A stretch of DNA of 64,000 nt from Antilocapra americana (taxonomy: Eukaryota; Chordata; Mammalia; Artiodactyla; Antilocapridae), in contig ML664199.1 in NCBI GenBank assembly GCA_007570785.1, forward strand, positions 24,255,915 to 24,319,914, given 5' to 3'. Every line of letters begins with the position of its first letter. The first letter of the stretch is position 1. This document shows positions 1-14,900 of this stretch, one piece after another. Position numbers and translations under genes: made by a program. Under the pieces are notes generated by a model. The model was not told where the DNA came from and did no database searches. It was given only the letters and a program-made list of their open reading frames with translations.

Positions 1-91
1 TAATGTTGAATTACTTCTTGAATTAATTTGTAGGAAGCCTGGACAATTAAAAAGGAGATATTTATAAATGTATAAATTATTCCTTTGTTAC

Positions 92-186
92 CTTTGTGGG
101 AGTAACATTAGCTGCTGGTCTGAGTAGATACTGGGTATTATATGCTGGTGACTGACTATAACATACTGAATGGCCAGTGGTTGCAA
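92..186 (-). CDS. RANBP2: RANBP2 exon 19, residues 868-899
   Basis: 95 bp that complete the valine and read ATTGHSVCYSQSPAYNTQYL then RPAANVTPTK, ending in phase 0 at a GTAACA donor (91-86). The translation matches the conserved segment before the giant RANBP2 exon. The acceptor AG at 188-187 follows a nearly pure T tract (on the coding strand). It is too short for a long open reading frame but is firm by phase and homology. Confidence 0.93.
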
Positions 187-3100
187 CTAAAAAAAAAAAA
201 AAAAAAAAAACAAAAAAAAAAAAAAAAAAAACTGTTAAAAAGCGTCTATGCTGCAAGTAGCACTATCTAGGCAAGAACTATAAATACAAATGCAGTAGAA
301 ATCAAAGATTTAACTACAGAGACTTTTAAAATTTTTCTATACGTCAAAATACACCATAAAGATGATTATCAAATGACAAACTAGAACAACTGCCAAGTGT
401 AACACAGGAGCAGTGAGGGCAGCAGCAGGTGGGCACCAAGAGAGCCCCCACAGTGAGCACCAGAAGGAGCTAGGAGGAGTGGTAGGCCCCTTCCTGAGAA
501 AGAGGGGCTCGATATGAAGACACAGTCCTGCCACATTAGGAATATGGGGGAAGAAACTGGCCACAGGAAGGACTTAAGGAACCAAAACATATGTGATGGC
601 CTCAGGGCCACATTTTTGAAGTGAGACTTGAAAATCTGCAGAATGACAAGGTTGCATTTTATACTCAAGCTAGCAAGAACATTCAGGTCAAAAATCACCT
701 GGCAAATTCACACAAAGGATCTCAACAGTAACACAAAATGTGCTTCTTGGCTTAATGAACAGGATACAGCATGACTAACACTGGAGCTGGTGCCCAAACA
801 ATCTGCCCCCCCCTGCTTTGTGTGTGTGTTACCAGGAAACCAACAACTAGAAGACACTCCTATTGATGGTAAAAAAAAAAAAAAAAAAAAAAACAACCAA
901 CAGCCATTTACCTGATCTGTTCTATGAAAGTTTTACCAGAAAACAAAACAACTTAAAGGTCATTTATACCTTTACACAAAGAGGAAGTGCAAACTGTGAC
1001 CCAAGAGGTGCTGAGCAGCTGACTCTGGAAAAGTCCTGGAGAAGCCCAGTGGGGGTGAACCAGGCCACCTGTGCTTCCTGCACAGTAACATAGAGGCAGT
1101 GCCACTGGAGAAGCCCACAGCTGAGCAAGGAAACTAATGCGCTGCCTGCAGGGGCTCCTCTGAAACATTCCCAGGAGAAAACAGGCAAAGAACACAGAAC
1201 AAGGGGATGGATATAAATGGGCCAAGAACTGTAACATCTGAAATTTAACTAGTGACTTTATCACTGAGAGTGAAAGAAACAGTTCAGATGTCTTATAAAC
1301 CTACCCCAAAAAATTCTATAGAAAAAAGCACCAAATGAATAGGTAACTCATGAAATCTAAGTGTGCTGAATGTTCCTAGCATAAAAAACCCAAAAATTTA
1401 AAAGCTGATATTTTTGCTTTTAAAAATTGGCAAGGTTTTAATGAACTGATAATAGTTAATAACTGGCAAGAGTGTGAACAGACAGGCACTACCAGATCCT
1501 GGAGGTAAAAGTGTAAAACCAGCACAGTTTTTTAGGAAAGCAATTTCCCAACACAAGAAATCTTATAAAACCCTGAAATCCTAGGATTGTGTTCACAGCA
1601 ATAATTACAACACCAACAATGTGAAATAAAAACCAGGGAGTAAAACTTGCAGAGCTTCCATGTGATGGAGTCCTCATGTTGATTAATGGTACCATCAAAG
1701 AATACTGAGTAGAAAAATGCTCAGAACTTAAGAGTAGTATTTAAAACACATGCTCACTCATCTCTGAACAAAATGCTAATATGGTAAAAACCTCATTAAA
1801 AATTCCTTATGAATACAAAGAGAAAGGACCAGAAAAAAAATGTTCCAAACTGGTAACAGATCTCTCTGTGACAGTTTTCTTTATACTTGTCAGTACTTTT
1901 GAGCATTTCCTTATTCGAGCTTATTGATGGATTTTAGTCATCTACTATCAGCAGACAAGTGCCACCCTGGCACATCTGGACCTTCACTAAGGAAACGGTC
2001 TGTGGGTTCAGGAGGGTGGTCAGGAGCTTGGACTCATGGCTTGAGCCAGAGCTGCCTGCGACTGTGACTGTCAAGCAGCCCACTGGGGTCTCCATTCCTC
2101 TCATCTGTCAAGTGACAGTGTGCTGTGTCTACACATTCCACAGAGTACTTGTGAAAATAAAATGAGACAACGTGAATGTTACGCTCAGATGTGTGTGTGA
2201 AACAACCAAAAGACCTGCTACGCACATACAAAGAAGAAACAGAACTTGTGACCAACAGGGTGCCCAACGATAATCACACAGCATCCAGAAAGCCGCAGAG
2301 GAAGCCAACCATGAGCCCGTCCCCGCCAGTCAGGTTCCACATGGTGTATGGCACCTTAGGCAGGCAATGTTTAAATCTGGCAGGCTCCTCACATCCACAC
2401 TTATGACTGACAGCATTACTGAGTCTGACTTCACAAAGATCTTCTCTGTCATCTATTGCACTTGAAGGACACTGTCATGAGAAGACAGCAAGCTGCTCTA
2501 AGGAGGACGATCACTAAGGTATTAAACTAGGTCACGCCATTCCCAATCTTTCTTTTGAACTAAAACCAATTAATCTAATTACTTTCATTTCAGGAATCTG
2601 TCTCACGTGAAAAAAACCTGTCTCCATCATCACTCTGGCTGCTTGGGGACATGTGGCCTGAAGTCAGAGCACCAGAGTCTGAAGCCTCTACCAATAGCAA
2701 CAATAATGGGTGTCACCTAATCTTCCAAGCCCATTTCATCTAAACATGGAAATTCATAATGGTATCTCCCACTATGGGTTACTGTAATTGAATGAAATCA
2801 CATACACCATGCGCCCTGGCACACAGACAACCCACAGGGCAACTGCCTGTGCCCTGTGGTTCACTGAATGTTTACTGCATACTCTAATGCCTAATGTGCA
2901 CATGCCCTCCCCGCCACAAATACAATAACCATGTGATGCAAGTGTTATTTCTATGTTTCAAACAGAAAAACTGGCTCAAAGAGCTAAGTAAGAGTACAAC
3001 CTAAAAATCCACTCTACCCTAGCTCAAACTCTCTCCTTCCATATACGAAAGATTTCCCAAGACTGTCAGACCTCTCAGAATGTCATCAAAATAATTCCCC

Positions 3101-6100
3101 AAAGTTTAATTTCATAACTAGGCAGCTCTTAATGAATTATACCATCAGTTAACATTTTTCCAATATAAGGCATAGTTTCAGCTCAATCTCAGCTCCTCTG
3201 AGATGTGCAGTAAAGAGTTCTTTAAGTCTTTACATAAACAGGATCAGATAAAGCTCATTTTGTTTCTGGAGTTATAAAAATCTTGGTAACAACAAATAAA
3301 GCTTAAGAAACATATTGGTAGATACAAACATGTAATAAATTAAGGCATACAGACAAGGTGATTTCACAAATTACCTAACTGAAGGAGGCAGCAGTACAGT
3401 ATCATTACTAACACCTGGGATTATTCAGTTGCCAACTCACCTGTCAGTGGGGCCCCATGAAAATTCTGTGACCCCTGATAACTATCAGGCACTGGGTCTG
3501 GTCCATAATTCTCTGGAGGCCAACGATGAGGGGACCCTGAGCTACTGCTATTTAGTTTCAACTCCTGCATTTCTTTCTGTTGGAAGAAGAAAACAATCTT
3601 AAGCAATTATACCATGGCGTAAACAGTGCTAGAGCAAATTTAATACCTGATGCCTTTTCAGAGAGTCCATACTCCAGTCAGATCTGAGCACCAGGTGCTG
3701 ATGTAAAACATGATTCTTAATTTCTTAAACTTCATATGAAGTAATAACTTCATATGAAGTAATAAAAAGAGACCTTTTGAAGTTTAGACCACTTGTGAAG
3801 TCTTAGCTATAAATGTGACACACACACTAGTCAATCTGAGCTATAATCTCACAAACCAAGCTATGAAGACTAGAGCTCGCTAGTTCACTCAATCATGGGG
3901 ACCTCCTCTATGCCAGGAACAGGGCTATGGTTTGGATATGAGTCTCCATCTTTGAAAGATTCACATCTTGTGGAGAATAAAGACACATAAGTAATTTCAA
4001 AAATAAGCTAATGTTAAGACAGAAGCATGTAAAACACAGTATCATTCTACAGTCATGCAGCAGAGGAGCATCTGGAACAGTGTTAGAAATGAGTGAGAAA
4101 GTGATCAAGGAAGGAATCCTGGAATAAGAAAGGCACAGTTTAGAAAAATCAAGGCATTTACCTTAATGGCCTCCACTTGTTGGCAGATCATTTTCAATAA
4201 GCAATTTTGATCTTCTGCCCACTGAGGTGGTGTTTTGGGAGAATACTACAAAAACAAACAAACAAACAATGAAGACAGTATTTAAAACATCTAGAACACA
4301 CATTCTGCAGTGAAGTGATTCTTCTCTTTTCCACTTACTTTATAACTTCTATTTGGTGATGGAGAGTATTTGGTGGGAGATGAAGTCGAGTGTTTAATTT
4401 CTGAATCTGCATTTCGCAAAGACCCATTTTTATGAAGAGGCGCTCCTTCACTGAACTCATCAAGCTCCTGCATGACTAAATTAAGCATCTCTTTCACAGA
4501 TTCCAGGGTCACAGGCAACTAGAAATAAAAGGCAAGAATCAACATCTTTAGTTTGCAAAATCACCAACAGAAGAACTCTCAAGTAAAATTTATCTTACTA
4601 ATTTACATTTTCATACTTCCGTGTAACAAGCACATTGTACTTTATGTAACAACACACAGGAAATGCTTTGCAATCTAAAGTCTCCTAAGCCTCAAGTCCA
4701 TGCTGTGCCTACCCCCTCCTGATGGCAGCAGCAAGGGCAGAGCAATGTTAACTGGGGAGTTTTTCCATGTGACCAAAGTAAGTCACTGCCACTCTTGCAC
4801 TGATTCTGAGTGAGAGAAAACGAGAAACACAGATGCTGGGATGCACCAAACATAAACCTAATCCAAGAGCAGCAACACAAATACATCAATAAAACAGGTG
4901 GAAGGTTGAAAGTCACTGAGGTTAATCCCATTACAACAGCGTCAAACTGCTGACAGCCAGGGAAAGGTGGTCACACCAGTGACAAGGGGAGAATCGTCCC
5001 AAAGTCGTGAGCAAACACCCAATTTCATTAACATGTTTAACTGCCAACTCCACACAGAATTAGTCTTAGTGGTAACATTTGCTGAATACATCACCAGGTA
5101 ACAAAAACAAATGCCAACCATTTCTAATTCCCCAACAAGCATTTTTGTAATGGTATAAACCTAAATGTCCACATTTAAACACACACACACAAACCTAAGG
5201 CAAAAACAACACTAATTAAATATTTAAACACCCCACTTCTGTGCATTTACATGGTATTGCTAAGCATTTTTAAAATTATCAAAATATAAAATCAAGGCAA
5301 AATTCCTTATCACCTAGTTATCGATAATAAGAGAATATAATCTGCAACTTACTTTCTTAACTACTGACAGATTTGAATCACAGTCATCTAAAATCTTTAT
5401 CAGGTAGTCCCTGGTCTTTCTCAGGTAATTTTTGCATTCTTCTTGTTCTTCAGAAGAAAGCACATCATTATCAATGTCTTCTGCTTTTCTGTGAAAAAGC
5501 TATACACAAGAGTGCTTTATGAAACAATTATGTTTTAAAACAAAAACCCTTTAATTCAAGTACCACACTACTTACCAGTGCAAGATTCCAATAAGAAACG
5601 ACGTTATTAATAGATTCAAAAGCAGCCATAGCATCATCTATATTTCCATTAACTACATCCAATATAGCGAATGTGATGTGTGCTTCATCTTCATATTCAC
5701 CAACTTCACATGCCTAAACACATTGGATAATTTTCAGTCAAGCTGCCTCAACCCAAAATATCAAACCCAAATTATTTCCCAAGGAAATAATTATACACAA
5801 TTATACACAATCTAATGAGATCAGCATCTCAGTGTTCTTCTTTGCCATGTTGCATCTGTGATAGACAGTGGACTTAGAAAACAAGACTACCACTCAATAG
5901 TTGGGCAATTAATATAAGCAGCCTCTACTTCCATTTCCTTATTTATAAACTAGCAGCCCAGATCTCCAGCTAGTTCACGATGGGACTCTCTGTTACCTGA
6001 ATGTCTGCACTATGGAAATGCCTGAACAGAGGGTCAGCAGGCTCAGGGATGCTGCTCTTCTTCTTGATCATCTTCAACAACGGCAAAACCTTTTTCCAGT

Positions 6101-9100
6101 AATGAACACTTCTGCCTATGTATTCTCGTTGATCATAAAAAGAATTAAGACCACTGCCCTAAAATACAAATTTAGAAGCATACAAAGAGATACAAACAAA
6201 CAGATTCAAAAACTTATTTGCAGATGCTCTGAACAACTGGCTAAAATTTCAAATCCTAGGCAAAATAGAACCTCAGAAGTCATATGCTCACCTTTCCAAA
6301 TTCTAGAATAACTAAGCATTTTACCACCAGCACTCATTCTAGACCCAACTTTGACACACCTCCAATGATACTACCCAATCGAACAGCCTACTCTTTTTTC
6401 CTGAAGTTGTTATAGGTGCCACAGAACAGACCTCAAATATTGAACAAGGTCTATAATGCCCTTACCTACAGAGCCTTGTGCCACCAAACAGGTAAAAAAA
6501 TCTTCAGGCTGGTAACTGTAAGTAATAGTAACAGCTAATATCTGGTAACATTTACTGTGCTAGGCACTGTTCTAACCACTTACATATAAACTATACCAAC
6601 TACTTTATGGCAAGATTTAGAAAATACATTTCACCTGACACAATATGAACATGCTGCTACTCTTTTTAAAACCAAAAAACTTTCAATGTTAAGTATGTCA
6701 TCTAAAAAAATTAAGGTAATGTTCTTACAAACTGCTCTATTTCGGTGAACTCACCGTTTTCTGAAGGCACTTTGCCCAGTGCACGAGCAGAGCAGGCTGA
6801 AGGCCAGTTTTTTCCTGGCCTCGTAGAGTGTTTATGTCACGCTGAACTAGAAGTCGCAATTTTGCTGAGGTCCCAGGTCTAAAAAAAGTTTTATTTAATG
6901 AAACTGATTTATAAACATGCAGTTCAACACTTACATGTGTGTTAATCATCACATGATAATTAAAACTTTACACGAGAATTAAATGAAGTACCTATTCAGT
7001 TGTTTAAGGAATTTTTTTTTTTTTTTTTTTACTACTTACACTGCTTTTCTGTGAATTAGATTACAAACTGCATCCCACCATGCTTTCTGTCTTTCTGTGC
7101 AAAGCTGTTTACACACAGGCAGTGGCAAGCACAGAGGCTGATAGAAGCTGCAGTGAGAATTAGATTTTTCCTTTAACTGTAAGTGGCTGGTATATATTAC
7201 TCCAAGCAGAAATACCTATAAAAAAAAAAAATCAATTTTTGGGGGAAAAAAACAGTATTCATGGTATTTAAGTCATTAAAATCTATGCTTACTTCAAGAT
7301 CTAAAATACATATTGATTCAGGTGCATTTGTTTCAAGTCTTGAGGTTTCCTGGGGCAAATGATGAAAAAGCTGTTTTAGCCATTTTCGAATTGCAGGTAA
7401 GGTAGGTAATGAATTCCACTGTAAGCCAAGCCAGGTGAGGTGCTGAAGACTACCATTATGTGCCCGAATGGCACCTGAAATAAAGCAAAAAACAAAAAAA
7501 ATTGGCTTGAGGTTTTGGAAATTTTTGTGTGTCATCAGTTTTGCCAACATAAATAACTGACTCATACTAATACTAAATGTACCTTAATGTTACAACTGCT
7601 TTTTCATATCAGAGTACAGGGAAAATCTATAAGCAAAGTCTAGTGTTCTTAATAAAAATAGTTTTGATGGAAAAGGTTCTTTTGAAGGAAAAAAAGAGCA
7701 TCACTAGAACTCAATAAAGCAAAATCTACTGACAGAGGTCAAATAAAGAAGAGCCATCCAGTAATAAATCTTGAAACAACAGATCTTCCTTTTGGTAAAG
7801 AAATATGAAAACAGTGGGATACCATTACATTAATACACAGATCTTTTATTCTATAAGAAATTCAATACTAAAAAAGTTTATGGGCTTCTGAAAGCATAAA
7901 AGAGGAACAAGCTTTCTGGTAATACGGCAATTTGCAAGACAAACATGTCCATCAACTTTATCCCAGTAACTGTATTTTTAGGAATCTGTATAGAAAAAAA
8001 AAATGAAATGGAGACATCTAAAAATTGTCATCAGTATTTAATTAAGTGAAACACCTGGAAACATCTTAGCTTCCAGGTGGAAACTGGCAAGTACATTATA
8101 GCTACTTCATTAAAATGACTGTATTAGCACCAAAATGACACTTAGGAGAGAATTCATGACACCAATCGCATGTATAGAACTATTCAGAAGAAAAATACAT
8201 GCTACCATAACCACTACCAACACCTCATATTACCCTCCCCCCATAAACCTTGAAAGTAATTCAGAAAAATATTAAGTCAGTATTTCTGGATAATCCCCCT
8301 GTTGCTATTATATATCTCCTGGTGCAAAAGGATTAAAATGCAAAGTGTTTCCTTAGAAAGATACCACTTACCAACATCATATCTAGCCAATTCATCAGGA
8401 TCCGGTTCTTGTACATCAATGCTTCCAATATCATCATTACCAAGGAAAGAGCTATCCTTAGGTAACTGACGAGAAAACAGAGCGTCGTACAAAGCCGACT
8501 GCCCACTCCTGTTGGCGAAGGATTCTACAACCTCTTTTAAAAAGTCTTGCTTGTCATGACTTAAGTTTAGCAGCATATGCCCTGAAAAACAAATTATTTC
8601 CATCATTTAAAAAACAGATTAACATTACATCTCTCAACAGTTTCATTCACTTACCCTAAGGGGAAATAACATGACATTCTCAGAATGAACCTTCCAGCCC
8701 AACAACCACAGCTGGACCCAAAAGGGTGCTGATGTGAAAAATGAATAGACTACAGGTGTCAGAGCATCTGTGTCTATGCACTAGAATAAAAGGAAAGGAA
8801 AAAATGTGTGAGAAAAATCCCCAAAGGATTTCCATTTGGAGAAGTGTGGGAATTCAAGCGGCCAAAGGAGAGAAGGATCAAGCTCAAATTTTCTGTCCTG
8901 ATACACCAAATTTCTAAATCCGACTGGTCAGAATCATCCTTTAAAGAGCTTAAAATTTTTCTGTTTAGGTTCTAGACTTCCACTCCCAGAGATTACGATT
9001 CCACAGATTTGAACCTATTTTAAAAACACTCCTTGGATGAGGTTCTAGTGCATGTTCTAGTTCTAGTACACATGGATGTACCTTGAAAGCACTATGCTAA

Positions 9101-11967
9101 GTAAATGAAGACAGTGATCCAAAGACCACAGCATGTATGATTCAATATATGAAACGTCCAGAACAGAGAGAGATAAAGAGACAGAAAACTGGTGGCTGCC
9201 CAGGACTAGTGGTTTGCAGGGAAATGGGGAGTGACTGCTAATGGGTACCAGGTTTCTTCATGAAGTAATGAAAAAATCCTAAAATCATGGTGATGATCAC
9301 ACAACTCTGTGAACATACTAAAAATACCACTAAACTGTACACTTAAAATGGGTGAATAATATCATTATGTGAATTTTACACAATCAGGCTGCTTGAAATT
9401 TAAAAAAACAACCTTTTTCCTATAATTCTGCTGGTCAGTCAGGTTTCGTTACTATAAGACAATTATCTCTTCAAAAATTTGCAGCAATAAGCTTAGCAGC
9501 CTCAGATCAAAGACAGTACAACACCGTTCATTTTACAAACTGTGACCTTCTGCAAAGGTAGAAGGGAGATCTAGGAAAAAAACAAAAGATCACTTCAAGG
9601 ACTCAAAGTTTATCTCCTACAAAAAAGTAAGCTGTTGGACAGAGGAGCCTTGACCAACAGTCTACTTACAGACCCCAGCTTACACCTACTTGGATTTAAG
9701 ATCATTTCCCAACTCTTAATGAAGGCCCTTCAACTTTACATCAAAACTGCCTCTCACAGCAACATTTCCCTACAGAGCCTTCAGTCACTTTCAAGTTTGT
9801 GCCAGAGAGTGTAACAGACCTTTAGGATCCAACCCAAATAGTAAGAACTGGAAATAAATCTACAAATTCCAACAGCCTAAGGGAATGTGAATATACACCT
9901 TCTGTCTTTGTTTCTAAGTTGTCAGCTCCTGAAGAGAGAGAGATCCTAACTTTTTCATCTTTTATCCCCAGTGGCTAGCAAACCAGTAACTTATTCTCAG
10001 TTCAAGAAGTGCTTTAAAATGTTCTGGATAGAGATTCTAGCAGCTAGATTAAGGATGGGTTAAGGAGTTTCTCTACCCAGGAGCAAACAATATTTGTTCC
10101 TTTTACAGAATATACCATTTCTTATCATTCATTCTTTCCTCTCTCTCCCTAATTCAATATGGCAAGGAAAAAAAAAATTCTAACAAATTATCTCCTGGGC
10201 AGAGAGAAGACACTATCTAAGATGTGTTCAAAAAGGAAAAAGTTCTTTTTTATTTTTAAAATAAAATCAGTTAAACGTTACCAGTACCTGATTGGCTCAG
10301 ACGATCATAGGCCATCATTTCCAGCAGACTTTGTCCAGCTTCTCCTTTTATTAATTTAGTCTTTGGTCTTGGAACCTAATAAGTTTAGAATCAAAAATCT
10401 TAATTTAGTGATATATTTCTAACAGTAAAATGTTCCTTTCTATTACACAGTACTTTCTTCAATAATGAATAAACAGCCAATGGTTAAAGAGAGTTGGGAA
10501 TCCAACTGTATAACACTGGGAACTGGGGAATTTAGATAATCTAGAAAAATTACTGAGAAATTATTTTCTACTAAGAACATGTTGGAGTTACAGCTGGGGA
10601 AACAAGAGCATCTGGTTGGAAACCTTTTCTGCCCTGCACAGACAAGGAGCAGCACAAGAGAAGACAGCTCTCTACCACTGGGCACTGGACTCCCCCACCA
10701 CACCCTTCCAGAGCACAGACCACCTGAGAGACCACCAGGGTAACGGGAACAACCTAGATAAGAAAAGGGCTCCAAGTCCTGTCCTGTGAAGAAGAGGTGG
10801 AAGAACTACAAGTAAACAGAATGGTGAGAAGATGACAGGTGCCTTCAACTATTAAGGAAATTATCTTGTAAAAGAAGGGAACACCAAAGAAAAAAACCAC
10901 CACCAATGGGTAGCAGCTTGAGAAATATTTTTACTCCATATAAGGAAGCACTAAGAACCAAATTATCTGAAAATAAAACAGGCTACCTTGAAAAGCTGAA
11001 AATGTCTATCACTGAACATGCTGGGCCCCAGCCAATGAAAACTTACCGTCCTGAAAGTAACTACAGAGACGGTGGGTGTAGCGGCGTTAAACCTCTACTG
11101 ATTTTCTTACAGTGGGAATGGCAGTATAATTTGGTACAACCTGTGAGACTGGAAATTTGGCAACAGCTCAAAATATTATAAATGCACAGATACACACTGA
11201 TCCTGCCATCCATCACTTGAACTCATTCCACCCCCAAATTTTCACATGGGAAATGGCCCAAGCTAGCCATTGCAGAATTATTTTGAAGTAGCATAGCAAT
11301 ATCTTGGTTTTAGGGCATTGGTTTAATGAAACCCAAACTATGGTACATCTATAGAATGAAATAACATCCAAACATCAGAATAAATAACAGTGCTGTACTC
11401 AGGCTATGTTTTCTGTGCTAATACGGAAATACTGGAATTCAAAACTCAAAGTGAAGTTTCTATTGAATGGGTATCACTGTCACACCATTGTCAAGCCACT
11501 GTTGTAAGTCAGACAATAATAAGTCAGAGACCAACTGAACTCACTAGAAATACCAAAGTCCCTGATCAAGGGTCTGAAAACCCTACCATTCAAACAGCCT
11601 GCAGAATCAATCAGGAGGGAGATCTAGTTTTTACTATCTAAAAAAGTCAAAAGTTCAATATAACAAACTAATAAATATAACAAAAAAGAAACAGACTCAC
11701 AGATATAGAGAACAGACTAAAGGTTACTGTTGGGAGGAGGGGGAAGGTATCAGAGTGAAGAGGTGCAAACTACTGTGTATAAAATAAGCTACAAGGGTTT
11801 AATATACAACACAGGGAATGCAACCAATATTTTATAACTATGAACAGAGTATAATCTTTAAAAATCGTGTTCGGGAGGAAGTGGGAAGGAGGTTCTGGAA
11901 GGGGAACACATGTATACCCATGGTGGATTCAAGTCAATGTATGGGAAAATCAACACAATAATGTAAA

Positions 11968-11999
<32 letters not shown>

Positions 12000-14900
12000 A
12001 TTAAAAAAAACCCAACTGTGAATCACTGTACTATATACCTGTAACCTATACAATATTGTACATCAACAATACTTCATTTTTAAAAAGGCCAATGTTTAGA
12101 GCAGTTGACTATGTCAACATAAAAATACCCATTTAAAAAAATTTAATACATTTCAATTTCCATTCAAGAGAACTGTTACCTACTTGGTAATTCTATAAAA
12201 ATATTAATCATAAGAACACAGATTAGCAAACTTCATTAACTTCACTACTTTTCACCAATAAATTCCTTATGAACAAAATCTTCTGCTCAGCTAACAGCAG
12301 CACTGTGGACTGCAACTCAACAGGTTTTAAAAGGCCCAAGTAATATGAACTAGAAAATGCAACATCTCCAACAATCATTTTACAGTGAAAAACTTTTTCT
12401 TTCTCTCAAGCAAACGATTATTCTCTAAAGCTAACAATTTCTACAAGCTAGGCATAATTCACTTTGTGGAAGACTACTCATTTCTTTTCAGTTCAGAAAT
12501 GATGCAAGCTCACTAAAGAAAACATTAAAACTGCAAAAATGGATGAGGGGAGGGGAAGAGCCAACATCTCATCATCTAAAAAAAAAGGCTCATATTCTAG
12601 CATATTCTCCTCATGTCACTTTCTATGCATCAAGTTGTTTCATGTTTCCAAGGATGAATAAGTACACTGTTATGTAGTAAATATACTGTTAATATTGTAT
12701 ATATATTAAAAATTAAGTTTCCAATTAACATGTTAAAAGTTATGGTAAATAGTCTTCTATCATAGCTTATGCAACTATGCCCCAAAATTGACTTACTGAT
12801 TAGATTTTCATCCAAGTTATGTGTATCTTTTTGAATCATGTGTTACCCATACTTGAGACTATTTCCTTATAGGTTCCCAGAAATGGTAGAGTAAAAAGAT
12901 CAAATTCTTTAAAACGATCTTCCAAACAGTCAAAGCAATGCCAACTGCTACCGGCAATGCTTAGTGTACCTGTTTCACCTGCCTCACTAGTACTGTATAT
13001 TAATAAATCTTGTTATTCTTTCCCCCATTGAAGTATTTCATTTTAACTTTGTACATATTTCTTCCCATTTTCACCACATACCAGGACATACCCCATGTGA
13101 AGTACAATCAAGTCTCACTGAAAGGTCAAGGGCACACCAGATAGGGAGCGATTGATTACCTGGAAGGCTATGAGATAGCAGAGCGCAGCCAGCTCGGAGA
13201 GTGCGCGCCACTGCATGTCACTGTGTTGGCCCATCTTTAGCAGCAGCGACCCGGCGTGCATGTAGAAATGTCCTCGCACTTCCAGGAATATGGCTGAGAG
13301 CTCCTCGTTTCCACCAGCACAAGACTTCACAGATTGAAGAGCGCTATCAAAACTGTAATATTAAAATATTAAACAAGTGTTAAACTACTACATTGTGAAT
13401 AATCCATGTCATTATTTAGTTCTAAATAAAACTGAGAAAGGAATTTACTTCAAGTATCACCTTCCATATCTAACTCCCAACAATCCATTGTTTTATGAAT
13501 TATGAATTATGAATCATTGAGTGCTTCGTGTTATTCGACATACTTCCTATATTTCAAGCTTATCCTCTAGAATGTCTTATTCCAAAACATCTTCTTGATC
13601 ATATGGTTTCATTATTTAATTCAAAATTGAAATTTTTTAAAATAAACATGCCCTTACAAGTAAACAACTAAGACACATGCATTATCAATACAAAAACTGC
13701 CTCTACTATATATTTAACTACAATTAATAATAATTCTCACTATTATTTGTAATCTACGTACTAATTAGCACTTTTGAATCCTAATGGTCCTTAGAATCTT
13801 CATTTTCTAAGAATATCAAAAGCAAACGCTTAACAGAAATGTGAAGAATGATTTTAAAGTAGAGTATAATAAGAAATCAAGGGGTATGTGTAGTAGTATC
13901 ACAGCACTAAGAAATCAACTTTCTCACCACTTTCTAATGGGACCAAAAGTTTTTAAGTATATAGCCATGCCCACTTCCCCCCAATCCTAAACATTTTCTA
14001 AAATCATCATCAGAAAATTTGATTGGGTTTCTTTGGCTACTTCCTCATATTACCCAAATGAAGACACCAAGTACTTCCTCAAGAAAACAACTTACTCTCG
14101 TACACCCCAGTGAAAAGAACTCCCTGCTGTGTCAGACGGGGGCGGGGGGGGGGGAAGAACCGTTACTTCTCAGAATAAGAGTGTACACCAAGGAGCAGCA
14201 ACCTTGTCCATCATGGATCCCATGCTGATGTGGCTCTGCGGGCACAGCAGTTCTGCCACAGGGCGCGCCTCCACCGCTGCAGTGCACAAGCACACAGCTG
14301 ACATAGCAGGAGGACGGCTGTGTCAGGGCAGCCCCACTCACAAGCAGGCGGTGAGCCTGGTTTAGCCCACAAGCTCTAAATTGACATACAAATCCAAGTG
14401 ATCTGTCTGTTCAGTGGAATTTATTTTAATCAAGTGGAGACACTGGTCCTCAGAATTGTGGGGAAGAGCAAAGAAGACGTGCATTTTCAGGCTCAACTCT
14501 TTACTAAGCATGCCAACAAGAGTAACTTAACCAAGAACAGTAATAGAGTTCTCTAAGAATCAGAGTCTCACAAAATCAATTATAATACCATCCCCAAAGA
14601 GGATTTCTTCTAAGTAGTTCACCATGTTATTGAGTATTACCTCTGGACATTACAGAAAAAATAATGACATTAAGTTGTTTAGACAAACGAACACAGACAG
14701 ACATCTGTAATTTACACTGAAATGCTCTCTCTGGGTCACCCACCTCTCCAGTAATTCTCTGCTCTCCTGCGCATCTCTCATGGACAGCGTGAGAAGCATC
14801 AGGTGAGCATAGGCTACAAGTAAATCCTGACTGGTTGCTCGCCAATTACTTTTATCAGACTCCAAACACTGTGAAGATTCCAGGTATTCCTGTTGTGCAA

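Larger units (their letters stand above)
187..3440 (-). other. RANBP2: RANBP2 intron 18
   Basis: AT-rich intron with the homopolymer acceptor tract, a poly-A run at 870-892, weak L1-like sequence at about 1440-1710 and the MIR at 2700-3000. Nothing else coding is seen. Confidence 0.7.

Noticed and set aside
14132..14365. Coding exon in the GC-rich patch after the G tract
   Set aside because: Open frames exist on both strands but lack splice sites in a useful phase and match nothing recognised; RANBP2 exons 6 and 7 already join perfectly around it.
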